Shown piece after piece: positions 1 through 8,994 of a DNA stretch of 64,000 nucleotides. The stretch is from JAGVPT01 sp035505655 (GTDB lineage: Bacteria; Bacteroidota; Ignavibacteria; UBA10030; UBA8401). Under the pieces are notes generated by a model. It ran no database searches. It was not told where the DNA came from and saw only the letters and a program-made list of their open reading frames with translations. The stretch spans positions 1-64,000 of the forward strand of contig DATJQP010000133.1 of NCBI GenBank assembly GCA_035505655.1, given 5' to 3'. Both the position numbers and the translations under genes were made by a program. Position 1 is the stretch's first letter. The number at the start of each line of letters is the position of its first letter.

Positions 1-20
1 CATTGCCCTTTCTGGCATAA

Positions 21-741
21 GAACTAATTAACGGAAAGGGCAAATCAGAGATCTTCTGGCTGGATCGGAAGACGACGCTGACTATCGCTGAGGCCTCCTC
101 AACCTATCCCCGGATTTATCTGCTCACTTCGCCACGTCTTACTCTCCCTCGAACGAAGAAGCACGAAGTTTGTTATAGACGATAACCCCGCAGGGTCGGT
201 CCAGGTGAGGTTGGCCATTGTCACCACGAACTTCCGGAGCCCCGCTTCCGAAACCAACAGCGCCCGATTTGACATCGGAAGGAGAATCGGCCAGAACCCT
301 GGCTGGATCACCTTGGGAGGCCTCGCGGCTGGAGGAACCACGAGCGTACCGCGAGGATATTCGTTTAAGGACGCGGTGACGACTTCCGGCACCTATGTTT
401 ATCGGCTGGAAGGGATGGATCGGAACGGAGCAATACATTTCTCGAGCGAGATTTCCCTGGAAACTCTCCCCCGTCCCTGTGAGCTTGTCCTTTCGCCAAA
501 CTACCCGAACCCGTTCAACCCATCCACCAAAATCTCATTCACCCTTCCCTCCAACACCTTTGTCGCAGCGAAAATCTTCGACGCGCTCGGAAGAGAAGTC
601 GAAACCCTTGCTTCGGGAAACTTCGAGGCCGGAACGTACACGCGGGAGTGGAACGCAGACAAGTCGGCGAGCGGAGTCTATTTCCGCAGATTACAGGCGG
701 GAAACCCGGTGAAGGTCAGGAGCCTCCTCCTGCTCCGCTGA
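21..741 (+). pseudogene. Remnant of a type IX secreted protein with C-terminal sorting domain
   Basis: The last 90 or so residues form a type A type IX secretion sorting domain: the LSPNYPNPFNPSTKISFTLP stretch, then ALGREVETL and a WNADKSASGVYF-like end. It is preceded by a fibronectin-III-like segment (GYSFKDAVTTSGTYVYRL). Such domains direct cargo through the outer membrane. The upstream part is broken. Positions 21-182 read well in frame 3 (for example KSEIFWLDRKTTLTIAEA) up to a stop at about 180-182, whereas the sorting domain is in frame 1 and open from 82 after a stop at 79-81. The only conventional in-frame start, GTG at 205, would have no signal peptide. I infer a frameshifted, 5'-truncated cargo gene; an assembly error or a gene starting left of the window are alternatives. 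Confidence 0.6.
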
Positions 742-761
742 CCTGAGGACGAAACTTTCCT

Positions 762-792
762 GAGACCCGGCAATTGCGATATTGCCGGGCCT
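762..792. terminator. Hairpin between convergent genes
   Basis: CCCGGCAAT at 766-774 pairs with ATTGCCGGG at 781-789 across a 6-base loop, with GAG/CTC outside the stem. It lies between two converging genes. The T-run on the plus side (TCATCGTTTT) is weak, so termination is inferred. Confidence 0.5.
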
Positions 793-810
793 CATCGTTT
801 TGGGCTCCCT

Positions 811-2067
811 TCAAGACTTCCCTCGGATTTTGATCGTCAAAAGCTCCTTCGACTTCGTGTAGACCCACGTGACGATCGCGAGGGTCATCATCCCTCCAAA
901 GACCGCTGACGGAACGGTTCCCATCAACTTCGCCGCGAGACCTGATTCAAAAGCCCCCAGCTCGTTCGAGGCCGCCAGGAATATCCCGTTCACCGCCATT
1001 ACCCGCCCGCGCATCTCATCGGGCGTCAGCACTTGCAGGAGCGTGTGCCTGATGACGACGCTGACACTGTCGAAGGCCCCGCTCAGGAAGAGGGCGATGA
1101 GCGAAAGCCACATCCACGGGGAGACGGCGAAGACGAGGATGCAGAGGCCAAAGCCGACGATAACGCTCAGAAGGTTTCTCCACGGATGTTCCATCGCCGA
1201 GACCCGCGCGAGAACCATCAGGGTAAGGACCGCGCCGAGCGACGGCGCACCTCTGAGGAACCCCAGTCCCTGCGGGCCCACTTTCAGAATGTCCTGCGCA
1301 TAGATCGGAAGGATCGCAACGACTCCTCCGAAAAGGACGGAAAAGAGGTCGAGCGAAATTGAGAAGAGGATGATCCTGGTCCTGAAGACAAACCCGATCC
1401 CCTCTTTGATGCTTGCGTAGACCTTCGCCACATGCGTGACCTCCGGAACGGGGCGATCGGCGATTTTAGAAAAGAGGTAGAAGGTCAGCAGAACCAGGAG
1501 TACAACGGCAAGAAGCGTATTCGAAAACCCGAACCATGCATAGAGAAATCCCGAGATCACCGGGCCCACGACGGCCCCGACCTGCCAGGCCGAACTGCTC
1601 CAGGTCGCCGCGTTTTCGTAAAGCTCGAAGGGGACAAGGAACGCCCTCAACGATGTCGCCGTCGGGGACTGAAACGCCCTGCAGAAGCCGATGACGAAGA
1701 TCGTCCCGTAGACGGTGAGGAGAAAGACCGAGGGGGCGAGAAGGGTCTCCCATCTGGAAATGAACTGCAGGATCGCCGAGCAGAGAGCCATCCCTCCCAC
1801 GCTCCTTCGAAGGATCTTCCTCTTGCTGAAGCGGTCGGCAATGTGTCCCCCGAAGAGAGAGAACGAGATGAACGGAACCGCTTCGACCAGGCCGATAAGG
1901 CCGAGCGAGAGCGGGTCGTGGGTAACCCGATAAAGCTCATAGCCTATCGCCACTTCCTGCATCATCAGAGCAATCGTAAGCAGGAAGGAGGCTAGTACAA
2001 GGTGCCGGAATTCGGGATAGCGGAGTGCCGCGTAGGGGTCGTGATGATGTGTGCCGGACAGATTCAG
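811..2067 (-). CDS. MFS transporter (MFS_3 / EntS-like exporter)
   Basis: An integral inner-membrane protein of about 418 residues with roughly 11-12 hydrophobic helices. It carries the major-facilitator loop signature GGHIADRFSKRKILR between helices 2 and 3. The pattern (MMQEVAIGYELY, then LSLGLIGLVEAVPF) fits the MFS_3 group of drug and siderophore exporters; the substrate cannot be read. The first ATG is at 1965, but similarity-like coding continues 34 codons upstream (DPYAALRYPEFRHLVLASFL) and supplies the first helix. No ATG, GTG or TTG occurs in that extension before the TAA near 2110. A CTG at 2067 is therefore the best guess, and the start is uncertain. The gene stands alone and converges on the remnant at 741. 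Confidence 0.85.
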   Translation of the reverse strand: MNLSGTHHHDPYAALRYPEFRHLVLASFLLTIALMMQEVAIGYELYRVTHDPLSLGLIGLVEAVPFISFSLFGGHIADRFSKRKILRRSVGGMALCSAILQFISRWETLLAPSVFLLTVYGTIFVIGFCRAFQSPTATSLRAFLVPFELYENAATWSSSAWQVGAVVGPVISGFLYAWFGFSNTLLAVVLLVLLTFYLFSKIADRPVPEVTHVAKVYASIKEGIGFVFRTRIILFSISLDLFSVLFGGVVAILPIYAQDILKVGPQGLGFLRGAPSLGAVLTLMVLARVSAMEHPWRNLLSVIVGFGLCILVFAVSPWMWLSLIALFLSGAFDSVSVVIRHTLLQVLTPDEMRGRVMAVNGIFLAASNELGAFESGLAAKLMGTVPSAVFGGMMTLAIVTWVYTKSKELLTIKIRGKS

Positions 2068-2160
2068 TGCGCGATCTTGGATTTGGAGTGTCTCACACCA
2101 AATAAGGGATTATCCGACACAGTTTCAAGTCGGGCGAACAACGGCTCTTCCGGTTCGCGC

Positions 2161-4788
2161 TCAGCGTTTCTTGCCTCCGTCGTCGAGAACCGCGCGGATG
2201 CGTTTGACCACCTCATCCGGCTCGTACGGTTTCTGGATGAAATCCTTCGCTCCTCCCTTGAGGATTTCGGCCTTGAGCCCCGGATCCAGATACCCGCTGG
2301 CAAAGATGACATTGACCTGCGGAGAGAGTTCACGCATGATTTTGTACGCATCCCAGCCTCCGATTTTCGGAAGTCCCATGTCGCAGAGGACAAGAGCTAC
2401 CCGCTCCCTCTGCTGGGTAAAAATGTTGAGTGCTTCGACCCCATCCTCCGCAGCGAGAACGGTGTATCCTTTCTCCTCCAGCGAACCCTTCACCAATTCC
2501 CGCAGGATCTCCTCATCCTCCACGACGAGGATCGTCTCGGTTCCGCCTTTGATGGCCTCCTTCTGCTTTGACTGCCCCGCCGTCCCCTGCTTGAAGCCGG
2601 GTGGAATCGGAAAGTAGAGACGGAAGGCGGTCCCACGCCCCGGCGTGCTCTCGACGTCGATGAACCCATGGTGTCCGTTGACGATGCCGAAGACAACGGA
2701 GAGACCGAGGCCGGTGCCATGCCCGAGTTCCTTCGTCGTGAAAAACGGCTCGAAGATCCTCGCGCGTGTCGCTTCGTCCATCCCCGAGCCTGTGTCCTCG
2801 ACATCGATGCAAGCGTAAGGGCGGCTTTCCGCCTCGGCGAATTTCTTCGCCATCTCCTCGCCGGGAGCGATACGGGTCGAGATCGTCAGGGTCCCTCCGT
2901 TCACCATGGCGTCCCGGGCATTGACACAGAGGTTGAGGAGGCACTGCTGAATCTGACCGGCATCCGCGACGATCGAGGGAAGGGTCCTGTCAAGTTTGAG
3001 GGAGAACGAAACGGTCTTCGGGAAAGTCTCGGAGAGCATCTTCGTCAGCTCGGCGATCGTGTCGTTGAGGTTCACCGATTCAAGAAGAACATCGGTCTTC
3101 CGTGCAAAGGTAAGGATCTGCCTGACGAGCTCCGCACCGCGCTGCGATGCTTTTCTCAGCGCCTCGAGGCTTGACGAAAGCTTCTCCGGTTCAAGGCGTC
3201 CGCGCTCCAGCCTCGAGACGTACCCGAGGATGATGCCGAGAATGTTGTTGAAGTCGTGAGCGATGCCGCCGGCGAGGGTGCCGATGCTCTCCATCTTCTG
3301 AGCCTGCCGGAGTCCGTCCTCGAGCCTCTTCCGGTCGGTGATGTCTGTCGAGAAACCGCAAACGGCATACGGGACTCCGTTCGCCCCGAAGAGTGGGAAT
3401 TTGTTGGAGATGTAGGTATGGATGCCGTCTGAAAGAGTGAAGGTTTCTTCGTGCTCGACGGGAGCTCCGGATTCGACCGCCTTTTGGTCGTTGGCGCGAA
3501 GACCTTCGGCCACCTCTTTCGGGAAGAGGTCGAGGTCGGTCTTCCCCGTCGCATCCTCGCGCTTCACTCCGTAGATGGTTTCAAAGCGGCGGTTGACGAG
3601 GAGATACTTCCCCTGAAGATCCTTCACATAAATGATTGCCGTCGAAGTGTCGAGTATTGTCTGAAGGCGTTTTTCGGTCTCTCCGAGGCGTGAAAGGAGC
3701 TCTTCGAGGGAGGCGTTGCGCTCCGCAAGCTGATTGACCTTGTCCCTGAGCGCCACACTCATTTCGTTGAGCTTTTCGGACAGATAATTGAGCTCCCCTC
3801 CCGATTTAATCGCGATGCGACGATCATAATTCCCTTTGCTGATCTCCGAGATTCCCTGCACGAGGGCGGCGATCGGCCTGGTGATCCCGTTCGAGATGAC
3901 GAAACCGATGACCGCGGTAACGACAAGAACGATAAGAGAAAGGGCGAGAAATGCGTTGAGGACCGGGGTGAGCGCAGCGCGGACTTCCTTCTCCACAGGC
4001 TTCAGGAGGACGTAACAGATCGATGGTCCGTTGCCGTGGCTCAGCCGGAAAAGCCCCGCCACGTACTTCTCTCCCGCCGCGTCAATCGAAAAAACATCCG
4101 GCTTGGCGCCGGGGTCGGCGGGAACATGTGACTCCCCGGACGCCCGGAGCCACTTCTCAAGCTCGTTCCGTTCGGAGCTGTTCATCGTCCCTCCGACGAC
4201 CGTCATCTCTGCGGCGAGGAGGACGTCGCTGTTCGTCATCGACTTGACGAACGCGACATCTTCGTCGCGTACCCGGAACCCGATCGTCAGGGTCCCCACA
4301 ACATCGTTCCCTACCGTGACCGGGGCCGAAGCGCCGCGGTAGATGCTTCCGTTCAGCTCCCAGACATCAGCAGCAGGTTTCCGAAGAAGCGCCTCGCGGA
4401 TTGACTCAAACTGTGAGACGTCTCCCGGCGATTCACCTCCAGCTTCGATCCCGGCGAGGAGATTCCCCTTTGCATCGGTGAGGAGAAAAAGATCGCAGGA
4501 AAGGCTCAGGTTGAGTTCGCGCGAAAGCTGCACGGCGGTATTCCTGTCGCCGAGCTCGGAGACGGCTTTCAGGCGCGGGGATTCCGCGATGATCTGGCAA
4601 GACTTGATATCCTGCTCGGAGCGAAGGGAAGAGATTTCACGAACCGTCGAAATATTCCCCCGGATATCGTCCCGGAAACGCGATTCCACCTGCACGCGCA
4701 TCCAGTAATTGATGATGAAGAAAGTGATCAGAAGCAGCCCCAGGACCACACCCCAGATGGCAAGGAGTATCTTGTTGCGAAATCTCAT
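2161..4788 (-). CDS. Membrane hybrid histidine kinase (Cache-like sensor, HAMP, PAS, HisKA, HATPase, REC)
   Basis: 875 residues. A helix at about 6-28 and another near 275-300 bracket a periplasmic sensor resembling a double Cache domain. Then follow HAMP (around 300-350), a coiled segment, one PAS domain (about 370-490), a HisKA dimerisation domain with phospho-acceptor GGIAHDFNN, an ATPase domain with DTGSGM and GTGLGLSVV, and a C-terminal receiver with DE, D (LVLCDMG) and K (FIQKPY). It should phosphorylate its own receiver, and no separate partner regulator is adjacent. It starts 52 bp after the barrel gene on the same strand, so it may sense something handled by the cupredoxin/barrel pair. 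The ligand is unknown. Confidence 0.9.
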   Translation of the reverse strand: MRFRNKILLAIWGVVLGLLLITFFIINYWMRVQVESRFRDDIRGNISTVREISSLRSEQDIKSCQIIAESPRLKAVSELGDRNTAVQLSRELNLSLSCDLFLLTDAKGNLLAGIEAGGESPGDVSQFESIREALLRKPAADVWELNGSIYRGASAPVTVGNDVVGTLTIGFRVRDEDVAFVKSMTNSDVLLAAEMTVVGGTMNSSERNELEKWLRASGESHVPADPGAKPDVFSIDAAGEKYVAGLFRLSHGNGPSICYVLLKPVEKEVRAALTPVLNAFLALSLIVLVVTAVIGFVISNGITRPIAALVQGISEISKGNYDRRIAIKSGGELNYLSEKLNEMSVALRDKVNQLAERNASLEELLSRLGETEKRLQTILDTSTAIIYVKDLQGKYLLVNRRFETIYGVKREDATGKTDLDLFPKEVAEGLRANDQKAVESGAPVEHEETFTLSDGIHTYISNKFPLFGANGVPYAVCGFSTDITDRKRLEDGLRQAQKMESIGTLAGGIAHDFNNILGIILGYVSRLERGRLEPEKLSSSLEALRKASQRGAELVRQILTFARKTDVLLESVNLNDTIAELTKMLSETFPKTVSFSLKLDRTLPSIVADAGQIQQCLLNLCVNARDAMVNGGTLTISTRIAPGEEMAKKFAEAESRPYACIDVEDTGSGMDEATRARIFEPFFTTKELGHGTGLGLSVVFGIVNGHHGFIDVESTPGRGTAFRLYFPIPPGFKQGTAGQSKQKEAIKGGTETILVVEDEEILRELVKGSLEEKGYTVLAAEDGVEALNIFTQQRERVALVLCDMGLPKIGGWDAYKIMRELSPQVNVIFASGYLDPGLKAEILKGGAKDFIQKPYEPDEVVKRIRAVLDDGGKKR

Positions 4789-4840
4789 TGAAAGGATCGC
4801 TCTTCGAAAGTGAGGAGTGCGTTCTTCCGGCGTACGATCT

Positions 4841-6073
4841 TCACCGGAAGCTGAGTACTGTCTGGATAAATAGGACGTTATCGACCGGGTCTTTCGGCAG
4901 GCCGTACGTCCGGTTGATGATGTATCCTCCCTTCGCGATCAATCCACGCGTGAACTTGTACGCCAGCGCCCCTTCGATCCGCGTCGCATCGTGATCCCAT
5001 TTTCCAGAGTACAGGACCGGACGGAAGGTAGGCGTGAGCTCTCTGATGTTGTGAATCGTGGTGAATGAAACTCCTCCCACCCGAAGAGCCGCCGAGAGAC
5101 GCGGCGTAAGGGCGTATTTCGCGGCCGCAGTATACCCGAATGTGCTCAGGTTGATCCCCTTCAGGTATTCCCATGTGTTGTGAATCGCCTCTCCCGTGAA
5201 CTCAAAATACCCGGCGCTATACCGGAGGTCGGCCCCAAGGATGTTCTGCAGGTAATGGTCTGGACTGATACCGTAGAACGCCGACGTGTCGGGCGTACCT
5301 TCGTTGTCGTTGATCGTTTCGCTCTCGTCCTTCATGAACGGGCCGTTCGCGTAGGAAGCACCGACGCTCACTCCCGTCATTGGTGTGACGACAAGGCGAA
5401 CTACTTTCCCGATCCCATGATGGGAATTGAGGCCGCCGGGAGAATAGGTTCCGGTCGTACTCACCATCCCGTTCGTAAGGGCAATTTCATAGTGGATGAT
5501 TCCGATGTCGCCGTACACTTTCATGCCGATGTCGTAAAGTCCCTGGTCGAGGAGATGAACACCGTCTCCCACGATCTGGTATTCTGGATTCAGCGTCCAG
5601 ATCTTGTAATCGGAAGCGCAGAGGCTTGTCACGTCCTCGTTAAGGAGGGGAAGGCCGAGGAACGGATTGGTCATCGGGAAGCGGTCGTCGGAGAGATTCC
5701 CGAAAGGAACGTCGATCTCTCCAGCCTGGAGGGAAACTCCGCTCTCGGCGATGTCGGAGATTCGAATGGCCATGAGGTCGATGTGAGGAACTTCGTCCTG
5801 GAGCATCCGGAAGTTGCTGAGGAAGGCGATATCATCGGTGAGAACGTCGTCCGCGAAGAGATCGAGGCGCCATCCGAACGTCCCCCGCCCGTCGTCGAAC
5901 GAGTACTGCGAGATTCCATCGTTCGATTTGACGAATGAGGTCGATGCTTCGCCGCTCACCTGGAACTGCGAGAACGTGGTGAGAACGCCCGTCGCCAGGA
6001 GCACCGCAATCTTCGCAGCCCGCTCGAAAGATCGTGTAAACCTATTCGGCAAAGTTGGCCGTGGTCGTTTCAC
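4841..6073 (-). CDS. Predicted outer-membrane beta-barrel protein
   Basis: 410 residues with an Arg-rich start and a hydrophobic export segment at about 20-36 (KIAVLLATGVLTTF). The rest is rich in alternating, aromatic-ending strands and terminates in a strand ending with Phe-Arg (FIQTVLSFR), as in many porins. Segments such as EIDVPFGNLSDDRFPMTNP resemble porin-like proteins of this phylum that were never assigned a substrate. Its start overlaps the end of the cupredoxin gene by 32 bases, so the two are very probably co-translated. I infer that the two proteins work together at the cell envelope; no specific function is claimed. Confidence 0.7.
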   Translation of the reverse strand: MKRPRPTLPNRFTRSFERAAKIAVLLATGVLTTFSQFQVSGEASTSFVKSNDGISQYSFDDGRGTFGWRLDLFADDVLTDDIAFLSNFRMLQDEVPHIDLMAIRISDIAESGVSLQAGEIDVPFGNLSDDRFPMTNPFLGLPLLNEDVTSLCASDYKIWTLNPEYQIVGDGVHLLDQGLYDIGMKVYGDIGIIHYEIALTNGMVSTTGTYSPGGLNSHHGIGKVVRLVVTPMTGVSVGASYANGPFMKDESETINDNEGTPDTSAFYGISPDHYLQNILGADLRYSAGYFEFTGEAIHNTWEYLKGINLSTFGYTAAAKYALTPRLSAALRVGGVSFTTIHNIRELTPTFRPVLYSGKWDHDATRIEGALAYKFTRGLIAKGGYIINRTYGLPKDPVDNVLFIQTVLSFR

Positions 6074-6740
6074 CTGCGGAGACCGTGATGGTTCGCGTCT
6101 GAACCTTTTTCCTTCCGTACCAGAAGCTCAGTTTGTACGTGCCGGAGGGAACGTTGCGTAGAGCGTAATTTCCGTCTTCATCCGGAACGGTGAAGTACGG
6201 GTTCCCGAGCACAACGATCGTGGCGAACATGTACGAATGAATCTCACAGTACACGCTGACGATTCCTGGGCGGTCGAAGGTGACCGATTTCTTTTCTCCC
6301 TTCGGGTAGCGGCCGAGGTCGAACTCCTTGGCCTGCGAGAGAGAGAAGACATTGTGAAAGAGCGGGTCGGAGTTCGGAAAATCGACGGTTGTCCCGACAA
6401 GGACCGGGAGAACCAGTGGCCGGAAGACCATATCCCGCTGGTCGAGAACCGGATGGAGAGCGGGAGGGGTGAAGTCGCCCGGCACCGATTCGATATAGAC
6501 GACTGCCTTCTCCGAGAGCGCGTATGGCGGAAGGGGTTTGTCGGAATCCCCGCCCCCCTCCTGGTAACGGTTGAGCGATCTCCCACGGACAATCTCCCTG
6601 CTCACATCATCGGATCCTGAAACCGTGATTGTCCCTTTGATCGTCCCTTTCCCCTGCGAGTGAAGTGCCAAAGGGAGGGAAACAAGAACAAACAGGAGGG
6701 GAACGACAAGCCGCCGTCCCGACAGGGTGTTCATGAGCAT
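6042..6740 (-). CDS. Periplasmic cupredoxin-like protein with carboxypeptidase-regulatory-like tail
   Basis: 232 residues. An N-terminal signal peptide (LVVPLLFVLVSLPLALHSQ) is followed by a plastocyanin-like fold. Copper-ligand candidates are visible: His in DPLFHNVF and the C-x2-H-x3-M cluster in VYCEIHSYMFA. The last 60 residues (VPDEDGNYALRNVPSGTYKL) match the carboxypeptidase-regulatory/Ig-like fold often fused to such cupredoxins. This arrangement is known from methylamine-utilisation-like proteins, thought to be periplasmic electron carriers or copper binders. It is first in an apparent three-gene run (cupredoxin, barrel, sensor kinase). Confidence 0.8.
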   Translation of the reverse strand: MLMNTLSGRRLVVPLLFVLVSLPLALHSQGKGTIKGTITVSGSDDVSREIVRGRSLNRYQEGGGDSDKPLPPYALSEKAVVYIESVPGDFTPPALHPVLDQRDMVFRPLVLPVLVGTTVDFPNSDPLFHNVFSLSQAKEFDLGRYPKGEKKSVTFDRPGIVSVYCEIHSYMFATIVVLGNPYFTVPDEDGNYALRNVPSGTYKLSFWYGRKKVQTRTITVSAGETTTANFAE

Positions 6741-6973
6741 TGGAGCAATGAAGAGTTTAAATGGAAAGGAATCGAACGGATCGGCCGCGTCGGCTTAGGG
6801 CGGCATCGTAAATAGAACGCGCGGATTGCTTGTGGAGTGCCCGTCCAGGCGGGAATTTGCGGGTGGAGTTTTTCCCGGGATGACTGTTGGCCGCCAGGAG
6901 GGGCAGAAACAGAGGATTTTTGGCGGAAGGGGTCTGCCGCCGCCACCGGGGAGAGAAAGATTGCGAGGCGCCT

Positions 6974-7543
6974 CTACCTGGAGACCTCCCAGTACTCGAG
7001 CGCCGTATCCATCGACCTCATCGCCTCATCGTGCTTCTGTTCAAGGAAGATCGAATGCTGCATCGATGCGACGTGGTCGTTCACCTGATCGACAACTTCC
7101 CTCCATGAGATAACGGCAAGAGCGTAGATCATTCCGTTGTCCCGGTCCTGCCAATCTTCAGCGATCCGGCAACCGCCGAGCGACGCCTGGCTCGCCGAGC
7201 GGGAGACCGACGAAGCAAACTCCAGCACCCTCGACGCGCCCGGGATCAGAAGATCCCGATGCTCCAGGACGAACCGTTCCATCGCACGGTCCACCTTCAC
7301 GTCGATGATCCGAGCGATCTCCTGACGCGCAACATCCTCCGCCTTCTCACGAGCGAGGACCACGTCTCCCCGGACTTCTGCGAAGCCGACTGCATAGACT
7401 GCGATGGAGTCGACCGGCGCCTTCATCACCCATGCGGGTGCCCTGCTGCGTTGTGAGGAGACCGCCTCCGGAGGCGCGGTGCATCCCGGTGCACAAAGGA
7501 TCAGGAGAGACAGGGAGAAAAGCGCGGATGAGACTTTTATCAT
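6974..7543 (-). CDS. Lpp20-like lipoprotein
   Basis: About 189 residues starting at the ATG at 7543, which follows a run of G that can act as ribosome site. Longer starts upstream read into non-exported sequence and were set aside. The signal peptide ends in CAPGC, a loose lipobox, followed by an Lpp20-type domain: APAWVMKAP, then YAVGFAEVRGDVVLAREKAEDVARQEIARI, then a region ending in YALAVISW. Members of this family are outer-membrane lipoproteins of unknown biochemical role, often encoded beside FlgT/CsgG-like proteins. It is the last gene of a five-gene minus-strand run. Confidence 0.75.
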   Translation of the reverse strand: MIKVSSALFSLSLLILCAPGCTAPPEAVSSQRSRAPAWVMKAPVDSIAVYAVGFAEVRGDVVLAREKAEDVARQEIARIIDVKVDRAMERFVLEHRDLLIPGASRVLEFASSVSRSASQASLGGCRIAEDWQDRDNGMIYALAVISWREVVDQVNDHVASMQHSIFLEQKHDEAMRSMDTALEYWEVSR

Positions 7544-7637
7544 ACAACCCCCCGGATTGAGATGCGAAATGATGCCTCGGATCAGACGGCCGATTCGGGC
7601 GAAAGGAAACGTCTTCCCCGCACGAGAGGTCCCACAC

Positions 7638-8978
7638 TCAATTTTTAGCCTTTCCGAGAAGCGCAAGGAGATTCTCCTCATCGATCCTCAGAGTCTCGAC
7701 CGACTTTTCAACCGCATCATCCTTGTTCCTGCCGACTCCCTTTGAGACCGCCGAGAGAGAGCTCATGGTGCCGCCGGTCTGATTATCGATGAGGGTGATC
7801 GTGATCGTGGAAGAAACGCTGGTGGAGCCTGCGTCAGCTCCGCCTTCGGTCGAGAGCTGCCCGCTCGCGACCGAGGCTTGCAGCACAAATCGAGACATGT
7901 CGACGATCTGATAGCCGGCTCGTCTTACCGCAGCTGCAACGGCTCCCTTTAGCCCGGTTGCCGCCCGGTCGGAGTGCGGGTCGATCCTCAGCGCAAACGC
8001 GATCTCAGGGCTTGTGACATTGCAGGAGAATTTCACCGAACACGCATCCAGGTTCCCCGCGAAATCCTTTTCAAGTGTTGGAATCGAAAGGCGGGCGCGG
8101 ACAAAGTTTCCGATTCCGGCACGCCCCATGATCGCCATGGCAACCACTCCCCCTGCGTCACTCGTGGCCTCTCCTATTTTGACCCCGGAAGATCCTGCAA
8201 ACGCAAACTTGGCCCCGGGGACCGGAACCAGTGTATCCCCCTCCGCAACCGAGACTTGAAGGGTGAGAGGCTCAGCAAAAACTTCCCCCACCCGCCCTCT
8301 TTGACGATCCCCTTTGATCTTCTTGATTGTGATCTTTGAGAGAATCGATACGATCTCGGAGGTGAGGAGCCGTGGGGCGAGAGAACTCTGCTCTTTGAAA
8401 GGAGTCTGAGCCAGAGCGTCGTAGAGGGCCTGCCGGGGCAGAAGTTCACTGATGAGATCCCTTGCGGTGAGAAGATCCTGCGCCGCATCGGCCACCTTCC
8501 CCTGTGCGAGGCGTTTCTCGCTTGCGCGACGTAATTCGGCCGCCTCCCGTATGTCGGCGTTCAACCCCGCTCCGATCTCTTCTGCAAATTTTTTTCTGTC
8601 AAGGACGGCAAGGGCGTACGTCATTTGCGCGGCGGTATCAAAGGCTGTGAGCGGAACCTCGACTCCGGAAAGCTCCTCGTCCACGATCGATGAGGATCGG
8701 ATCCGGAAGTCCGCGTACGATTCATCATTCTCATCCAAATGATAACTCTCCTCGACTCTCCGCGATTCAATCTGGACCCGCAATCGGAGTTGAGCGGCAA
8801 TGTCCGCCTGCGCAAGCCGTTTCGCCGCCTCGAGCCCGGTCGATCCATCTCCGGATCCAACACCGATCAGATATGTCGCCGGCGGGTAGTCTCTGTGGGT
8901 ATGGGTGACGGCCCACTCCGGCACCTGTCCCAGGAGGGAGATTCGAACGAGAAGAACGCCCGCTAGGATAGCCTTCAT
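7638..8978 (-). CDS. Secreted Lpp20-domain protein with C-terminal extension
   Basis: 446 residues with a short signal peptide (ILAGVLLVRISLLGQ). The N-terminal third repeats the Lpp20 plan of the next gene (VPEWAVTHTHRDYP, YLIGVGSG, AAKRLAQADIAAQL, MTYALAVLDR). A helical linker follows (about 160-220), then an Ig-like carboxypeptidase-regulatory segment (about 240-320), and then a region with ITITLIDNQTGG and VSKGVGRNKDDAVEKSVETL resembling domains of FlgT/CsgG-associated proteins. It begins 16 bp after the Ig-like lipoprotein gene, so it is almost certainly in the same transcript. Function is not known. Confidence 0.7.
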   Translation of the reverse strand: MKAILAGVLLVRISLLGQVPEWAVTHTHRDYPPATYLIGVGSGDGSTGLEAAKRLAQADIAAQLRLRVQIESRRVEESYHLDENDESYADFRIRSSSIVDEELSGVEVPLTAFDTAAQMTYALAVLDRKKFAEEIGAGLNADIREAAELRRASEKRLAQGKVADAAQDLLTARDLISELLPRQALYDALAQTPFKEQSSLAPRLLTSEIVSILSKITIKKIKGDRQRGRVGEVFAEPLTLQVSVAEGDTLVPVPGAKFAFAGSSGVKIGEATSDAGGVVAMAIMGRAGIGNFVRARLSIPTLEKDFAGNLDACSVKFSCNVTSPEIAFALRIDPHSDRAATGLKGAVAAAVRRAGYQIVDMSRFVLQASVASGQLSTEGGADAGSTSVSSTITITLIDNQTGGTMSSLSAVSKGVGRNKDDAVEKSVETLRIDEENLLALLGKAKN

Positions 8979-8994
8979 TGCACCCCGCCGGGCG

